Positions 50,246 through 59,307 of a stretch of 64,000 nucleotides of DNA are shown in pieces. Source of the DNA: Pseudomonas thivervalensis (GTDB taxonomy: Bacteria; Pseudomonadota; Gammaproteobacteria; Pseudomonadales; Pseudomonadaceae); contig NZ_LHVE01000013.1 in NCBI RefSeq assembly GCF_001269655.1, positions 124,001-188,000 on the forward strand, given 5' to 3'. The translations under genes were made by a program, and so were the position numbers. Each line of letters begins with the position of its first letter. The first letter of the stretch is position 1. The notes below the pieces were generated by a model. It worked only from the letters and a program-made list of their open reading frames with translations, was not told the DNA's origin and did no database searches.

Positions 50246-51250
50246 ATGACTGCCCAGACCAATCGCCAGTTCCTGCTCGCCAAACGCCCGGTAGGCGCCG
50301 CGACCCGCGAGACTTTCACCTATCAGCAAGTCCCGGTGGGCGAACCGGCAGCCGGCCAGATCCTGGTGAAGAACGAATACCTGTCCCTGGACCCGGCCAT
50401 GCGCGGCTGGATGAACGAGGGCAAGTCCTACATTCCGCCAGTCGGCATCGGCGAAGTGATGCGGGCGCTGGGTGTCGGTCAGGTGATTGCCTCGAACAAC
50501 CCGGCGTTCGCGGTCGGGGACTACGTCAACGGTGCGTTGGGCGTGCAGGATTATTTCCTCGGCGAGCCAAGAGGTTTCTATAAAGTCGATCCGAAACTGG
50601 CGCCGCTGCCTCGTTACCTGTCAGCCCTGGGCATGACCGGCATGACCGCCTACTTCGCCCTGCTGGATGTCGGCGCGCCCAAGGCTGGCGAGACCGTGGT
50701 GCTGTCGGGTGCCGCCGGTGCGGTGGGCAGCATCGCTGGACAGATCGCCAAACTCAAAGGTTGTCGTGTGGTGGGCATTGCCGGTGGCGCCGACAAATGC
50801 AAATTCCTGGTGGATGAACTGGGCTTCGACGGCGCCATCGACTACAAGAACGAAGACGTCCACGCCGGCCTCAAGCGTGAATGCCCCAAAGGCGTGGATG
50901 TGTATTTCGACAACGTCGGGGGCGACATCCTCGATGCCGTGCTCAGCCGCTTGAACCTCAAGGCCCGCGTGGTGATTTGCGGCGCCATCAGCCAGTACAA
51001 CAACAAGGAAGCGGTGAAGGGCCCCGCCAACTACCTGTCGCTGCTGGTCAATCGCGCACGGATGGAAGGCTTCGTGGTCATGGACTACGCCGCGCAGTTC
51101 GCCGCCGCCGGGCAGGAAATGGCCGGCTGGATGGCCAAGGGGCAGCTCAAAAGCAAGGAAGACATCGTCGAGGGCCTGGAGACATTCCCCGAGACGCTGA
51201 CCAAATTGTTCAGTGGGGAGAACTTCGGGAAACTCGTACTCAAGGTCTGA
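50246..51250 (+). CDS. Zinc-independent MDR oxidoreductase (NADP-dependent, CurA/PTGR-like)
   Basis: The start at 50246 (MTAQTNRQFLLAKRPVG) has TTGAG 8 bases upstream; an in-frame GTG at 50237 is an alternative. The 334-residue protein has the MDR fold with the leukotriene/alkenal reductase pattern. SLDPAMRGWMNEGKSYIPPVGIGEVMRALGVG and MTAYFALLDVGAPK lead to the cofactor site SGAAGAVGSIAGQIAKLKGCRVVGIAGG. DVYFDNVGGDILDAVL follows. It lacks the zinc ligands of alcohol dehydrogenases. The family reduces alpha,beta-unsaturated carbonyl compounds. A perfect REP palindrome follows the stop. Confidence 0.93.
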   Translation: MTAQTNRQFLLAKRPVGAATRETFTYQQVPVGEPAAGQILVKNEYLSLDPAMRGWMNEGKSYIPPVGIGEVMRALGVGQVIASNNPAFAVGDYVNGALGVQDYFLGEPRGFYKVDPKLAPLPRYLSALGMTGMTAYFALLDVGAPKAGETVVLSGAAGAVGSIAGQIAKLKGCRVVGIAGGADKCKFLVDELGFDGAIDYKNEDVHAGLKRECPKGVDVYFDNVGGDILDAVLSRLNLKARVVICGAISQYNNKEAVKGPANYLSLLVNRARMEGFVVMDYAAQFAAAGQEMAGWMAKGQLKSKEDIVEGLETFPETLTKLFSGENFGKLVLKV

Positions 51251-51284
51251 CCATACCCACTATAGGAGCTGGTGCAAAAACCAC

Positions 51285-51312
51285 TGTGGGAGCGAGCTTG
51301 CTCGCTCCCACA
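51285..51312. repeat. Perfect REP palindrome
   Basis: TGTGGGAGCGAGC - TT - GCTCGCTCCCACA, 13-bp arms, between the convergent MDR and pyrF genes. Confidence 0.9.
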
Positions 51313-51348
51313 GGTTCACTCCCACATCAAGGGATCTTCAGGGGTTGC

Positions 51349-52047
51349 TCAGGCCAGTTCGGCCACGACCGCCGCCAACGCCTTGGCCGGATCGGCAGCC
51401 TGGCTGATCGGGCGACCGATTACCAGGTAGTCGGAACCGGCATCCAGTGCCTGGCGCGGGGTCAGGATGCGACGCTGGTCGTCCTGGGCGCTGCCCGCCG
51501 GACGAATCCCCGGGGTCACCAGTTGCAGCGCCGGGTGCGCTGCTTTCAGGGCGCCGGCTTCCAGGGCCGAACAGACCAGACCGTCCAGGCCGGCTTTCTG
51601 CGCCAGCGCCGCCAAGCGCAGCACCTGCTCCTGGGGCTCGATGTCCAGGCCGATGCCGGCCAGATCCTCGCGCTCCATGCTGGTCAGCACGGTCACACCA
51701 ATCAGCAACGGTTTCGGGCCACTGCGCTGGTCCAGCACGTCACGGCAGGCCGCCATCATGCGCAAGCCACCGGAGCAGTGCACATTGACCATCCACACGC
51801 CCATCTCCGCAGCCGCCTTGACCGCCATGGCGGTGGTGTTGGGAATATCGTGGAACTTCAGGTCCAGGAACACTTCGAAACCCTTGTCACGCAGGGTCCC
51901 GACAATTTCCGAAGCGCAACTGGTGAACAGTTCCTTGCCGACTTTGACCCGGCAAAGCGTGGGGTCCAACTGGTCGGCCAGCTTCAGGGCGGCGTCACGG
52001 GTAGGAAAATCCAGGGCGACGATAATGGGCGTCTGGCAGGCGGACAT
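51349..52047 (-). CDS. pyrF: Orotidine 5'-phosphate decarboxylase
   Basis: The start at 52047 (MSACQTPIIVALDFPTRDAA) fits the family. The frame's upstream start adds residues that are not conserved, and CTGAGAG precedes this ATG. The 232-residue enzyme decarboxylates OMP to UMP, the last step of pyrimidine synthesis. VALDFP carries an active-site Asp, and FLDLKFHDIPNT the Lys/Asp pair. GVTVLTSME, LVTPGIRPAG and DYLVIGRPI bind substrate phosphate. It is a single-gene unit, divergent from the two-component operon. Confidence 0.97.
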   Translation of the reverse strand: MSACQTPIIVALDFPTRDAALKLADQLDPTLCRVKVGKELFTSCASEIVGTLRDKGFEVFLDLKFHDIPNTTAMAVKAAAEMGVWMVNVHCSGGLRMMAACRDVLDQRSGPKPLLIGVTVLTSMEREDLAGIGLDIEPQEQVLRLAALAQKAGLDGLVCSALEAGALKAAHPALQLVTPGIRPAGSAQDDQRRILTPRQALDAGSDYLVIGRPISQAADPAKALAAVVAELA

Positions 52048-52339
52048 GAGCGGGCTCTCAGGCAAGTCGAAATCGGCGCGCATTGTAGCGGAACGAGCGC
52101 CCCTGCGGGACCCGATGATCGGTAAATCTCACCGCCCCCCTGCCGCAGCATGGACGATACCGGCCTTTGTGTCGAAGCCGATACACTCAAGACATGCGCA
52201 CAACACGTCGCCACGCTACCGTCCGCCGCCGCAACCCGCCCTTTCAGCGCTTCACGCCTCGCGGCACGACGCCTATGCTGAAGCCTCACCTTCGCCGCCT
52301 TCTTTGCGGTTGGCAGCCTACCTGGCAGATGATGCATCC

Positions 52340-53098
52340 ATGCAGAACACCCCTGTTGCAAATTCTGACACGCAAAAAGTGCCCGACGATGACAAGCGCT
52401 GGAGCACCCGCGCGCTGATCGTCGATGACGACGTGCCGATCCGCGAGCTGCTGATCGATTACCTGGCCCGCTTCAGCATACGGGCCAGCGGTGTGACCGA
52501 TGGCGCAGCCATGCGCCAGGCGATGCAGGCCGAGCACTTCGACGTGGTCGTGCTCGACCTGATGCTGCCGGGTGAAGACGGCTTGCAGTTGTGCCGCTGG
52601 CTGCGCGCCGAATCGGACATCCCGATCCTGATGCTCACCGCCCGCTGCGAGCCCACCGACCGCATCATCGGCCTGGAGCTGGGCGCCGATGACTACATGG
52701 CCAAGCCGTTCGAACCCAGGGAACTGGTGGCGCGTATCCAGACGATCCTGCGCCGGGTGCGCGACGACCGCACCGAGCAGCGGGCCAATATCCGTTTCGA
52801 CAACTGGCGGCTCAACAGCGTGTTGCGCCAACTGATCTCGAGCGATGGGCTGGTGGTGCCACTGTCCAATGCCGAGTTCCGCCTGTTGTGGGTCTTCATC
52901 GAACGACCGCGCCGGGTGCTCAGCCGCGAACAACTGCTGGACGCGGCTCGTGGACGCTCCATCGAAGCGTTCGACCGCAGCATCGACTTGCTCGTATCAC
53001 GCCTGCGCCAGAAGCTGGGCGACGATCCCAAGGCGCCACAACTGATCAAGACCGTACGCGGTGAGGGTTACCTGTTCGACGCCCGGGACATCGGTTGA
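52340..53098 (+). CDS. OmpR-type response regulator
   Basis: The product is 252 residues from the ATG at 52340 (MQNTPVANSDTQKVP); the ORF extends much further upstream but without a conserved domain. The receiver domain has the acidic pair in LIVDDDVPIR, phospho-acceptor Asp in VVLDLMLPGEDG, the switch Thr in LMLTAR, and Lys in YMAKPFEP. The winged-helix DNA-binding domain is C-terminal (LSNAEFRLLWVFIERPRRVLSREQLLDAARG and VSRLRQKLGDDPKAPQLIKTVRGEGYLF). Its stop overlaps the kinase start. The 292-base divergent gap to pyrF has no recognisable gene. Confidence 0.93.
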   Translation: MQNTPVANSDTQKVPDDDKRWSTRALIVDDDVPIRELLIDYLARFSIRASGVTDGAAMRQAMQAEHFDVVVLDLMLPGEDGLQLCRWLRAESDIPILMLTARCEPTDRIIGLELGADDYMAKPFEPRELVARIQTILRRVRDDRTEQRANIRFDNWRLNSVLRQLISSDGLVVPLSNAEFRLLWVFIERPRRVLSREQLLDAARGRSIEAFDRSIDLLVSRLRQKLGDDPKAPQLIKTVRGEGYLFDARDIG

Positions 53099-54144
53099 TG
53101 CGACTGCGCCTGGACTCCTTGTTCGGTCGCCTGTTTGGCGTACTGCTGCTGGCGATTGTCCTGGCGCATCTGTTGGCCTTTGCCTGGTTTTTCCATTACG
53201 ACCAACCGCCACCTCCCGGGCCGCCGCCTGGAATGAGCCAACAAGACGACGGTCCCCCGCGATTCGGCCCACCCCCCAACCGCCGTCCACGCCCCTGGTT
53301 CGGCGGCCCGGTGGTGCCGCTGACCTTTCAATTCGTGTGCCTGATCATCGCAGCCTGGTACGGCGCCAAGCTTCTGACCCGACCGATCCAGCGCCTGAGC
53401 GATGCCGCCGAGCGCTTGAGTGAAAACCTCGACAGCCCGCCGCTGGATGAAAACGGCCCTCGCGAGGCGCGGCAGGCGGCCCATACGTTCAACCTGATGC
53501 AAAAGCGGATTCGCGAGCAAGTGCAGCAGCGTTCGCGCATGCTCGGCGCCGTGTCCCATGACCTGCGCACGCCGCTTTCGCGGCTCAAGCTGCGCCTGGA
53601 GCAGATCGACGACATCAAGCTGCAAGGCCAGATGCGCCAGGACCTGGATGACATGATCGGCATGCTCGATGCCACCCTGACCTACTTGCACGAACAGCGC
53701 ACCAGTGAAGCGCTGCAATGGATGGACGTGCAGGCCCTGGTGGAATCATTGAGCGAAAACGCCCAGGACCAGGGCGCCGACGTGCAGGTCAATGGCACCT
53801 GCGCCCCGCTGCAGGTGCAACCCATGGCGCTGCGCTCGTGCCTCAACAACCTCATCGACAATGCCCTGCGCTACGCCGGCCATGCCTTGATTACCCTGCA
53901 GGACCAGCAACACCTGCTATTGATCCGGGTCATCGACCACGGTCCCGGTATTGCCGCGGACAAGCGCGAGGCGGTGTTCGAGCCCTTTTTCCGCCTGGAA
54001 GGTTCACGCAACCGCAACTCCGGCGGCGTCGGCCTGGGCATGACCATCGCCCGGGAAGCCGCCGAACGCCTGGGCGGACAGTTGAGCCTGGAAGAAACGC
54101 CGGGGGGTGGGTTGACGGCGGTGATCAGCTTGCCTCGTCCCTAA
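53098..54144 (+). CDS. Sensor histidine kinase with proline-rich periplasmic loop
   Basis: The ATG at 53098 shares one base with the stop of the response regulator (TGATG). The 348-residue kinase has a helix at 10-28, a periplasmic segment of about 50 residues very rich in Pro and acidic residues (PPPPGPPPGM, DDGPPRFGPPP), and a second helix. HAMP, the phospho-acceptor His in GAVSHDLRTPLSRLK, N box NNLIDNALRYA, DHGPGIA and GGVGLGMTIA follow. It is a typical EnvZ-like partner of the regulator encoded before it. The periplasmic loop is too short for a normal sensor fold. Confidence 0.93.
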   Translation: MRLRLDSLFGRLFGVLLLAIVLAHLLAFAWFFHYDQPPPPGPPPGMSQQDDGPPRFGPPPNRRPRPWFGGPVVPLTFQFVCLIIAAWYGAKLLTRPIQRLSDAAERLSENLDSPPLDENGPREARQAAHTFNLMQKRIREQVQQRSRMLGAVSHDLRTPLSRLKLRLEQIDDIKLQGQMRQDLDDMIGMLDATLTYLHEQRTSEALQWMDVQALVESLSENAQDQGADVQVNGTCAPLQVQPMALRSCLNNLIDNALRYAGHALITLQDQQHLLLIRVIDHGPGIAADKREAVFEPFFRLEGSRNRNSGGVGLGMTIAREAAERLGGQLSLEETPGGGLTAVISLPRP

Positions 54145-54159
54145 GCCCCCTTAGATCTC

Positions 54160-54252
54160 CTGTGGGAGCGAGCTTGCTCGCGATCGGGCCCTGTCAGGCC
54201 AACATCGATATTGACTGACGTACCGCTATCGCGAGCAAGCTCGCTCCCACAG
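54160..54252. repeat. REP inverted pair
   Basis: TGTGGGAGCGAGCTTGCTCGCGAT and ATCGCGAGCAAGCTCGCTCCCACA, in opposite orientation around a spacer of about 45 bases, after the kinase gene. Confidence 0.9.
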
Positions 54253-54379
54253 GGGCCATCGTTGACCTGGAGGTTTTGTATACCCATCGGTACAAACTCC
54301 ACACACCCACGACAACTGCCCCGCCGAGGCTGCATAAGCCGGTGCACCCACCGGCTATTCCAGCCCAAGGAGAGCGCCC

Positions 54380-55108
54380 ATGATCGGTAGCGTCAGCAGT
54401 TACTCGACCTATACCAGCACCAGCAGTACCACAACCAGCAGTGCCCGCAGCCAGCAGTTTCAAAAGGAACTGCTCAGCAAGCTCGACAGTGACGGCGACG
54501 GCTCGGTCAATCAGGAAGAGTTGAGCGCCGCCCTGTCGCAAAAAAGCGATGACGGCATCCTGGTCAGCTTGAGCGATAACTTTGACGACCTGGACAGTGA
54601 TGGCAGCGGTGACCTGAGCAGCGAGGAAATGGCCGCGATGGCGCCGCCACCTCCGCCGCCACGGGACCAGGCGCCGAATACCGAGCTGGCCGACGCGCTG
54701 CTCAGCGCCCTCGACACCGACGGTGATGGCGTGGTCAGCAGCGATGAGCTGAGCAGCGGCCTGGCCAGCGCCGGCAGCAGTGCCGACAGCCAGCAAGTGT
54801 TCTCGGCCCTGGACAAGAATGAAGACGGCACCGTCAGCCTCGACGAGCTCGCCGCCAGTCTCGCGCCACCGCCGCCACCGCAACAGGCCTCCAGTGAAGA
54901 ACTGTTCAGCCAGCTCGACGCCGATGGCGACGCCACCGTCAGCGCCGGCGAACTGCGCAGCGCCTTGCAGGCCGGCCGCCGCAGCGACAGCTCCACCGAG
55001 CAGGCCAATGTCAGCGAAGCGTTGAACCGAATGATCGCCAACCTCAGCCGGCAATACTCACTGGATAACGTCGCCACCGTGGGGAAACACCTGAACGTGG
55101 CGACTTGA
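54380..55108 (+). CDS. EF-hand calcium-binding protein, XopAW-like
   Basis: This 242-residue protein is made of a Ser/Thr-rich N-terminus (MIGSVSSYSTYTSTSSTTTSS), EF-hand pairs and Pro-rich linkers. Calcium loops are DSDGDGSVNQEE, DSDGSGDLSSEE, DTDGDGVVSSDE, DKNEDGTVSLDE and DADGDATVSAGE, five in all, with the last two least canonical. Pro runs (APPPPPPRD and APPPPPQQA) separate them. No standard signal peptide is visible. The annotation family XopAW was described as type III effectors in Xanthomonas, but most Pseudomonas members are probably not effectors. The role is unknown. Confidence 0.85.
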   Translation: MIGSVSSYSTYTSTSSTTTSSARSQQFQKELLSKLDSDGDGSVNQEELSAALSQKSDDGILVSLSDNFDDLDSDGSGDLSSEEMAAMAPPPPPPRDQAPNTELADALLSALDTDGDGVVSSDELSSGLASAGSSADSQQVFSALDKNEDGTVSLDELAASLAPPPPPQQASSEELFSQLDADGDATVSAGELRSALQAGRRSDSSTEQANVSEALNRMIANLSRQYSLDNVATVGKHLNVAT

Positions 55109-55169
55109 TCCGCCCGCCTACCTGGCCCTTCGGGAGCCAGGTTCGCGGTTGATGGGCCGATGATAACCC

Positions 55170-55292
55170 TGTGGCGAGGGAGCTTGCTCCCGCTGGGCTG
55201 CACAGCAGCCGCAAAACCAAGCGGTACGGCCTGCCCGGAAGAATGCTGGGGCCAGCTTCGCTGGCCAGCGGGAACAAGCTCCCTCGCCACAG
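55170..55292. repeat. REP pair of the GTGGCGAGGGAGC type
   Basis: TGTGGCGAGGGAGCTTGCTCCCGC at 55170 and its complement near 55270-55291 flank a GCCAGCTTCGCTGGC palindrome, between the convergent EF-hand and AI-2E family genes. Confidence 0.88.
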
Positions 55293-55323
55293 GTGCTCGG
55301 ACGTCCAGTGCTCGGCACCCACG

Positions 55324-56361
55324 CTACCGCGCCTGGCTTTTGCTCCAGTCCGTCAACAGGCTGTACGCCACAGCCAGCAGGGTCGGGCCGATGAACAGGC
55401 CGATGAAGCCGAAGGCGATCAACCCGCCGAACACCCCCAACAGCACAATGACCAGGGGCAGGTTGCCGCCACGGCTGATCAGGTAGGGTTTGAGCACGTT
55501 GTCCACGCCACTGATGATGAACGTGCCCCAGATGCCGAGGAACACCGCCATTCCGTATTCGCCCTTCCACGCCAGCCACGCCGTGGCGGGGATCCAGACC
55601 AGGGGTGGCCCCATGGGGATCAGGCTCAGCAGGAACGTGACGATCCCCAGCACCAGTGCCCCGGGCACGCCGGCGATCAGGAAGCCGATCAACGCCAGCA
55701 CGGCCTGGGCCGCCGCGGTGCCGATCACACCGTTGACCACCCGTTGCACCGTACCGGCCACCAGCTCGATGTAGTAACCGGCGCGATCGCCGATCAGGCG
55801 CTCGAGCAATCCATGGACAAACACCGCCAGGCGCGGGCCGTCGCGATAGAAAAAGAACACGAACACGATGCTCAGGGTCAATTCGAGGATGCCGCCGCCA
55901 ATCTGCGCGCTGCGCGCCAACAACCAGTTGCCCACCTGCCCCAGGTACGGCTTGATGGAGACCATCATGGCCGCGCCCTGCTGGTCGATGCTGTTCCAGA
56001 TGCCTACCAGCCGCCCGCCCACCAAGGGAATCGTGGCAAGCCAGTCAGGGGCTTCAGGCAAGCCGTCGACCTGCACATCCCTGATGAACGCCGTGGCGTC
56101 GCGCACATGGTCGGCCAGGTTGAACCCCAGCCACACCAGTGGCACCGCCACCAACAGCATCCAGCCCACCGTCAGCAACGCCGCCGCCAGGGATTCGCGG
56201 CCATTGACCCAGCGGGTCAGCAGGCGCATCAACGGCCAACTGGCGAACGCCAGCACCGCGCCCCAGAACAGCGCAGACCAGAACGGCGCCATGACCCAGA
56301 GGCTTGCGCCGAACAACACCAGGAGCAGGATCTGCACCAACAGCCGATCGTTATTGAGCAT
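55324..56361 (-). CDS. AI-2E family transporter (PerM/YdiK-like)
   Basis: The start at 56361 (MLNNDRLLVQILLLVLFG) is the normal family N-terminus. The longer frame adds a non-conserved leader. The 345-residue protein has about seven to eight helices with the conserved AI-2E_transport core (LALIGFLIAGVPGALVLGIVTFLLSLIPMGPPLVWIP and ISGVDNVLKPYLISRGGNLPLVIVLLGVFGGLIAFGFIGLFIGP). The family includes the AI-2 exporter TqsA and Na+/H+ antiporters. The substrate here is unknown. Confidence 0.92.
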   Translation of the reverse strand: MLNNDRLLVQILLLVLFGASLWVMAPFWSALFWGAVLAFASWPLMRLLTRWVNGRESLAAALLTVGWMLLVAVPLVWLGFNLADHVRDATAFIRDVQVDGLPEAPDWLATIPLVGGRLVGIWNSIDQQGAAMMVSIKPYLGQVGNWLLARSAQIGGGILELTLSIVFVFFFYRDGPRLAVFVHGLLERLIGDRAGYYIELVAGTVQRVVNGVIGTAAAQAVLALIGFLIAGVPGALVLGIVTFLLSLIPMGPPLVWIPATAWLAWKGEYGMAVFLGIWGTFIISGVDNVLKPYLISRGGNLPLVIVLLGVFGGLIAFGFIGLFIGPTLLAVAYSLLTDWSKSQAR

Positions 56362-56425
56362 GTAGGGTCTCGAAAAAATGAACAGGACCGAGGCAGCGGT
56401 GTGAACCCGCTGCCTCCGACACAGC

Positions 56426-57244
56426 TTAGCGCAGCAACTCCAGGTGCAATCCCGCCGCCTCGCCGCTGGCGGCCTCCATGCGCGCCGCCCGGACGCCCTG
56501 GCCCGCCAGCGCCTCAAGCCAGTCCTCGGCCCGGGGACCGGCGATACTGACCCGCAGGCCCGTGTCCAGGTTCAGCGCCCGGGACAACAGGCGCAACCAG
56601 GCGTCATCCGGCTCACCGGCAAGACGCGGCAAGTCCAGGACGCCAGTGTCCTTGAGTTGGCGCAACAGCGTGGCCGATGTTGGCAGCAAGTCCCCCAGCG
56701 CTGCGCTCGCCTCGAATTGCTCGACATGCAGGTAGGCCTTGCGATTGCCGCGGGTGATGGAATAAAGCGCAATCAGCGTGTTGTCCACCGGCGGCGCCAG
56801 GCGCAGCAGCAGGAAGGCCTGGCCATTGTCGGCGCCATAGAGCTTGGCATTGCCAAAGACGTCGTTGGCCCACAGGCTGCTTTCGCCGCAATCGCGGGCC
56901 TGGCACCAGAACAGCAGCTCGGCACCCTGTTTCTGCAACGCTTCGCGAGCCGCGGTAAAGGCCTGGGTGGCGGAGTGTTCCGGCGGCAGTTCGTAGGTAA
57001 CCGACGTGACGTTCCCGCGGGCATCGACCTGGCCGTCAAAGCGCAGCTGGCCGCTGATCTTGCGGATCGAGCCCATGGGGTAGACGCGCTCCAGGTCGCT
57101 GGTCTGCCGGTAATCGACGATCTGGGCATCGGGCATGCGCGGCAGGCGATCCAGGTCGCGACTGCCCGGCACATCGACGGCGAACGACGCCGGGCTGAGG
57201 CAGGCCAGCGCCAGCAGGACGAGTGAGTGAACGGATAATTTCAT
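56426..57244 (-). CDS. DUF4892 domain protein with signal peptide
   Basis: The start at 57244 (MKLSVHSLVLLALACLSPASFAVDVPGS) has a clear signal peptide. The 272-residue protein belongs to DUF4892 (RLPRMPDAQIVDYRQTSDLERVYPMGSIRKISGQLRFDGQV; ELLFWCQARDCGESSLWANDVF; KAYLHVEQFEAS). The two Cys in WCQARDCG may form a disulfide. It is presumably periplasmic, with no known function. It is 130 bases from the alpha/beta hydrolase gene and 64 bases from the AI-2E family gene, all on the same strand. Confidence 0.85.
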   Translation of the reverse strand: MKLSVHSLVLLALACLSPASFAVDVPGSRDLDRLPRMPDAQIVDYRQTSDLERVYPMGSIRKISGQLRFDGQVDARGNVTSVTYELPPEHSATQAFTAAREALQKQGAELLFWCQARDCGESSLWANDVFGNAKLYGADNGQAFLLLRLAPPVDNTLIALYSITRGNRKAYLHVEQFEASAALGDLLPTSATLLRQLKDTGVLDLPRLAGEPDDAWLRLLSRALNLDTGLRVSIAGPRAEDWLEALAGQGVRAARMEAASGEAAGLHLELLR

Positions 57245-57373
57245 TGGATCGGCTTGGCCTGGGACGCTTGAACGCAACGGGCGTCGTCGATGCACTGCGA
57301 GGCTGGCAAACAGAGGTTTGTCATGGTTGTCTCCCTTTCAACCCGCCCAGCCTCGACAGTTGCCCGGCGCAAG

Positions 57374-58225
57374 TCAAGGAGCGGTGAAGAACCGATTGAA
57401 ACAGTCTGCTACAAGCCCGGCACCGACCTCGTCGTTCAGATGCAGATGATGGCCGCCTGGCAACTGCTCATGACTGAAGGGTAGACGCTCCAGCAGTTCC
57501 GGGTGTTGGGCAAGCATGCCGTCGGCCGCCACCACCAGATGCGCCGGACAAGCGACCCGCGCGACGAACGCCATGGCCTGTTCCTCGGTCAGGCGCAGGG
57601 GCGATGGCAGAGTCAGGCGGTTGTCGGTGCGCCAGGTATACCCTCCCGGCACCGGCATCAGGCCGCGCTGAGCCAGCAATTCGGCAGCCTCGCGACTGAC
57701 CGCCACCAGCCCCTTCATGCGCGCTTCGATGGCCCGGTCGAGGGTTTTATAGACCGGCTTGCGTTTTTGCTGCAGATCCAACTGGGCTTGCAGGGCCATG
57801 CCCATGCGTTCGGCCGCGTTATCGCCTTTGGCGGTAGGGGGAATCACCCCGTCGATCAATCCCAGGTGGGTCACCCGTTCCGGCAGGGAGCCGGCCAGCA
57901 CCAGCGACACAATGGCACCCATGGAATGCCCCAACAGGGCGAAACGCTTCAAGCCCAGTTGTTCGGCCACTTGCAGCACATCGTGGGCGTAGTCCCACAA
58001 GGCGTAGCCGGCACCCGGCGGCCGATGCCCGGAATGACCGTGACCGGCCATGTCCAGGGCGATCACCCGCAAGCCCTCGAGCCTGGGCGCCAGGCGGGCG
58101 AAGCTGTTGGCGTTGTCCAGCCAGCCGTGCAGGGCAATCACCGGCAGCCCGTCTTCCGGGCCGAACAAATGGGCCGCCAACTCGATGTGAGGCAAGCTCA
58201 GGCGGACCTCCTCGACCACACTCAT
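57374..58225 (-). CDS. Alpha/beta fold hydrolase (first of pair)
   Basis: The start at 58225 (MSVVEEVRLSLPHIELAAHLFG) overlaps the end of the other hydrolase by 4 bases. The 283-residue protein has ALHGWLDNANSF (oxyanion region), nucleophile Ser in LLGHSMGAIVSLVLAG, and catalytic His near the C-terminus in LPGGHHLHLNDE. The substrate is unknown. The pair is normally found near gpsA and the thioesterase gene in Pseudomonas. It has no signal peptide. Confidence 0.9.
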   Translation of the reverse strand: MSVVEEVRLSLPHIELAAHLFGPEDGLPVIALHGWLDNANSFARLAPRLEGLRVIALDMAGHGHSGHRPPGAGYALWDYAHDVLQVAEQLGLKRFALLGHSMGAIVSLVLAGSLPERVTHLGLIDGVIPPTAKGDNAAERMGMALQAQLDLQQKRKPVYKTLDRAIEARMKGLVAVSREAAELLAQRGLMPVPGGYTWRTDNRLTLPSPLRLTEEQAMAFVARVACPAHLVVAADGMLAQHPELLERLPFSHEQLPGGHHLHLNDEVGAGLVADCFNRFFTAP

Positions 58226-59016
58226 GCGCTGCGCCCTTCCCACCGCTGGAACAGGTTCTTGAGCAGGTTCGCCGTGTCTTGTGGACGTTCGAGGGGAAAC
58301 ATATGGCCGCCGGGCATGCTCAGGGATTCGCCATGGAGCATACGCCCCACCGAACGGGTGTGATGCCGCATCACCACACGACTCTGTCGGCCGCGCACCA
58401 CGGCCAGCGGCACCTTGAGCTTACGAGGCCGCCCGGGACTGGTATGCGGCACGCCGCGGTAGATGCTGATTTCGGTAGCCGGGTCGAAGCGCAGCCGCAA
58501 CCGGTCGCCGACTTGCTGCAGGCCGTGTTGCAGGTAGGCGTCGAAGCAATCCGGGTCAAAACCACGAAACAGGGTCTTGCCGGCAAAATACTGCCGGGCC
58601 GACGCCAGGTCAGCGAACTCCTCACGCCGGCCCAGGGTCCGGCCGGCCGGGGTCAGGCGATCGATGAACCCCAGGCGCTTGGCCGCCAGGATCACCCACT
58701 GGTCGGCCCGGGTCAGTACCGGCGAATCGAGCATGACCACGCCGCGATACAGCTCGGGGCAGCGCAACGCCGCGTGCAGGTGCAGCACACCGCCCAGGGA
58801 GTGGCCGACGCCCCACACTGGCGCCGGTTGCTGTTCCAGGTGATGGATCAGTTCGTCCACCAGGTTGTGCCAGTTATCGTCCACCGGGAAACGCGGGTCA
58901 TGGCCGTGCAATTCCAGGTGCGCGACCTGGTATTGCGGCGCCAGCGCGGCGAACAGCTTGCCGTAGGTGGCCGAGGGAAAACCATTGGCGTGGGCGAAAA
59001 AAATCTGTTGCGACAT
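58222..59016 (-). CDS. Alpha/beta fold hydrolase (second of pair)
   Basis: The start at 59016 (MSQQIFFAHANGFPSATYGKLF) is the usual start; the frame extends 20 codons further without conservation. The 264-residue protein has AHANGFPSATY (oxyanion region), nucleophile in GVGHSLGGVLHLHAAL, an acidic residue near PLAVVRGRQSRVV, and catalytic His in MPGGHMFPLERP. It resembles lipase/esterase-type hydrolases. Its stop overlaps the start of the other hydrolase gene, so both are translated together. Confidence 0.9.
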   Translation of the reverse strand: MSQQIFFAHANGFPSATYGKLFAALAPQYQVAHLELHGHDPRFPVDDNWHNLVDELIHHLEQQPAPVWGVGHSLGGVLHLHAALRCPELYRGVVMLDSPVLTRADQWVILAAKRLGFIDRLTPAGRTLGRREEFADLASARQYFAGKTLFRGFDPDCFDAYLQHGLQQVGDRLRLRFDPATEISIYRGVPHTSPGRPRKLKVPLAVVRGRQSRVVMRHHTRSVGRMLHGESLSMPGGHMFPLERPQDTANLLKNLFQRWEGRSA

Positions 59017-59142
59017 GACAGCCGATCCATTGGGGGCACTGCGGCAGATTGTCCGCAGAACCCGACGGCGCGGCAATGACCGTAACTGACAGGAATGATG
59101 ACAGTCGGGCTTGGGCTATGGGGTTGTATGAGTGATGGAACC

Positions 59143-59277
59143 TGTGGCGAGGGAGCTTGCTCCCGCTGGCCTGCGCAGCAGGCCCAAAACCAGGCGACGC
59201 AGTGTGCCAGGCTAACCGAGTCGATGGGTTTGAGGGGCCGCTACGCAACCCAGCGGGAGCAAGCTCCCTCGCCACAA
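59143..59277. repeat. REP pair of the GTGGCGAGGGAGC type
   Basis: TGTGGCGAGGGAGCTTGCTCCCGCTGG at 59143 and CCAGCGGGAGCAAGCTCCCTCGCCACA at 59250-59276 form a long inverted pair in the gap between thioesterase and hydrolase genes. Confidence 0.9.
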
Positions 59278-59307
59278 GAGCCTCCCCGCCACAAAATGCA
59301 TCAGGGA

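Noticed and set aside
52167..52418. Small basic ORF before the response regulator (MRTTRRHATVRRRN...)
   Set aside because: It overlaps the regulator in another frame, has no ribosome site and its Arg-rich composition is expected from the GC-rich leader.
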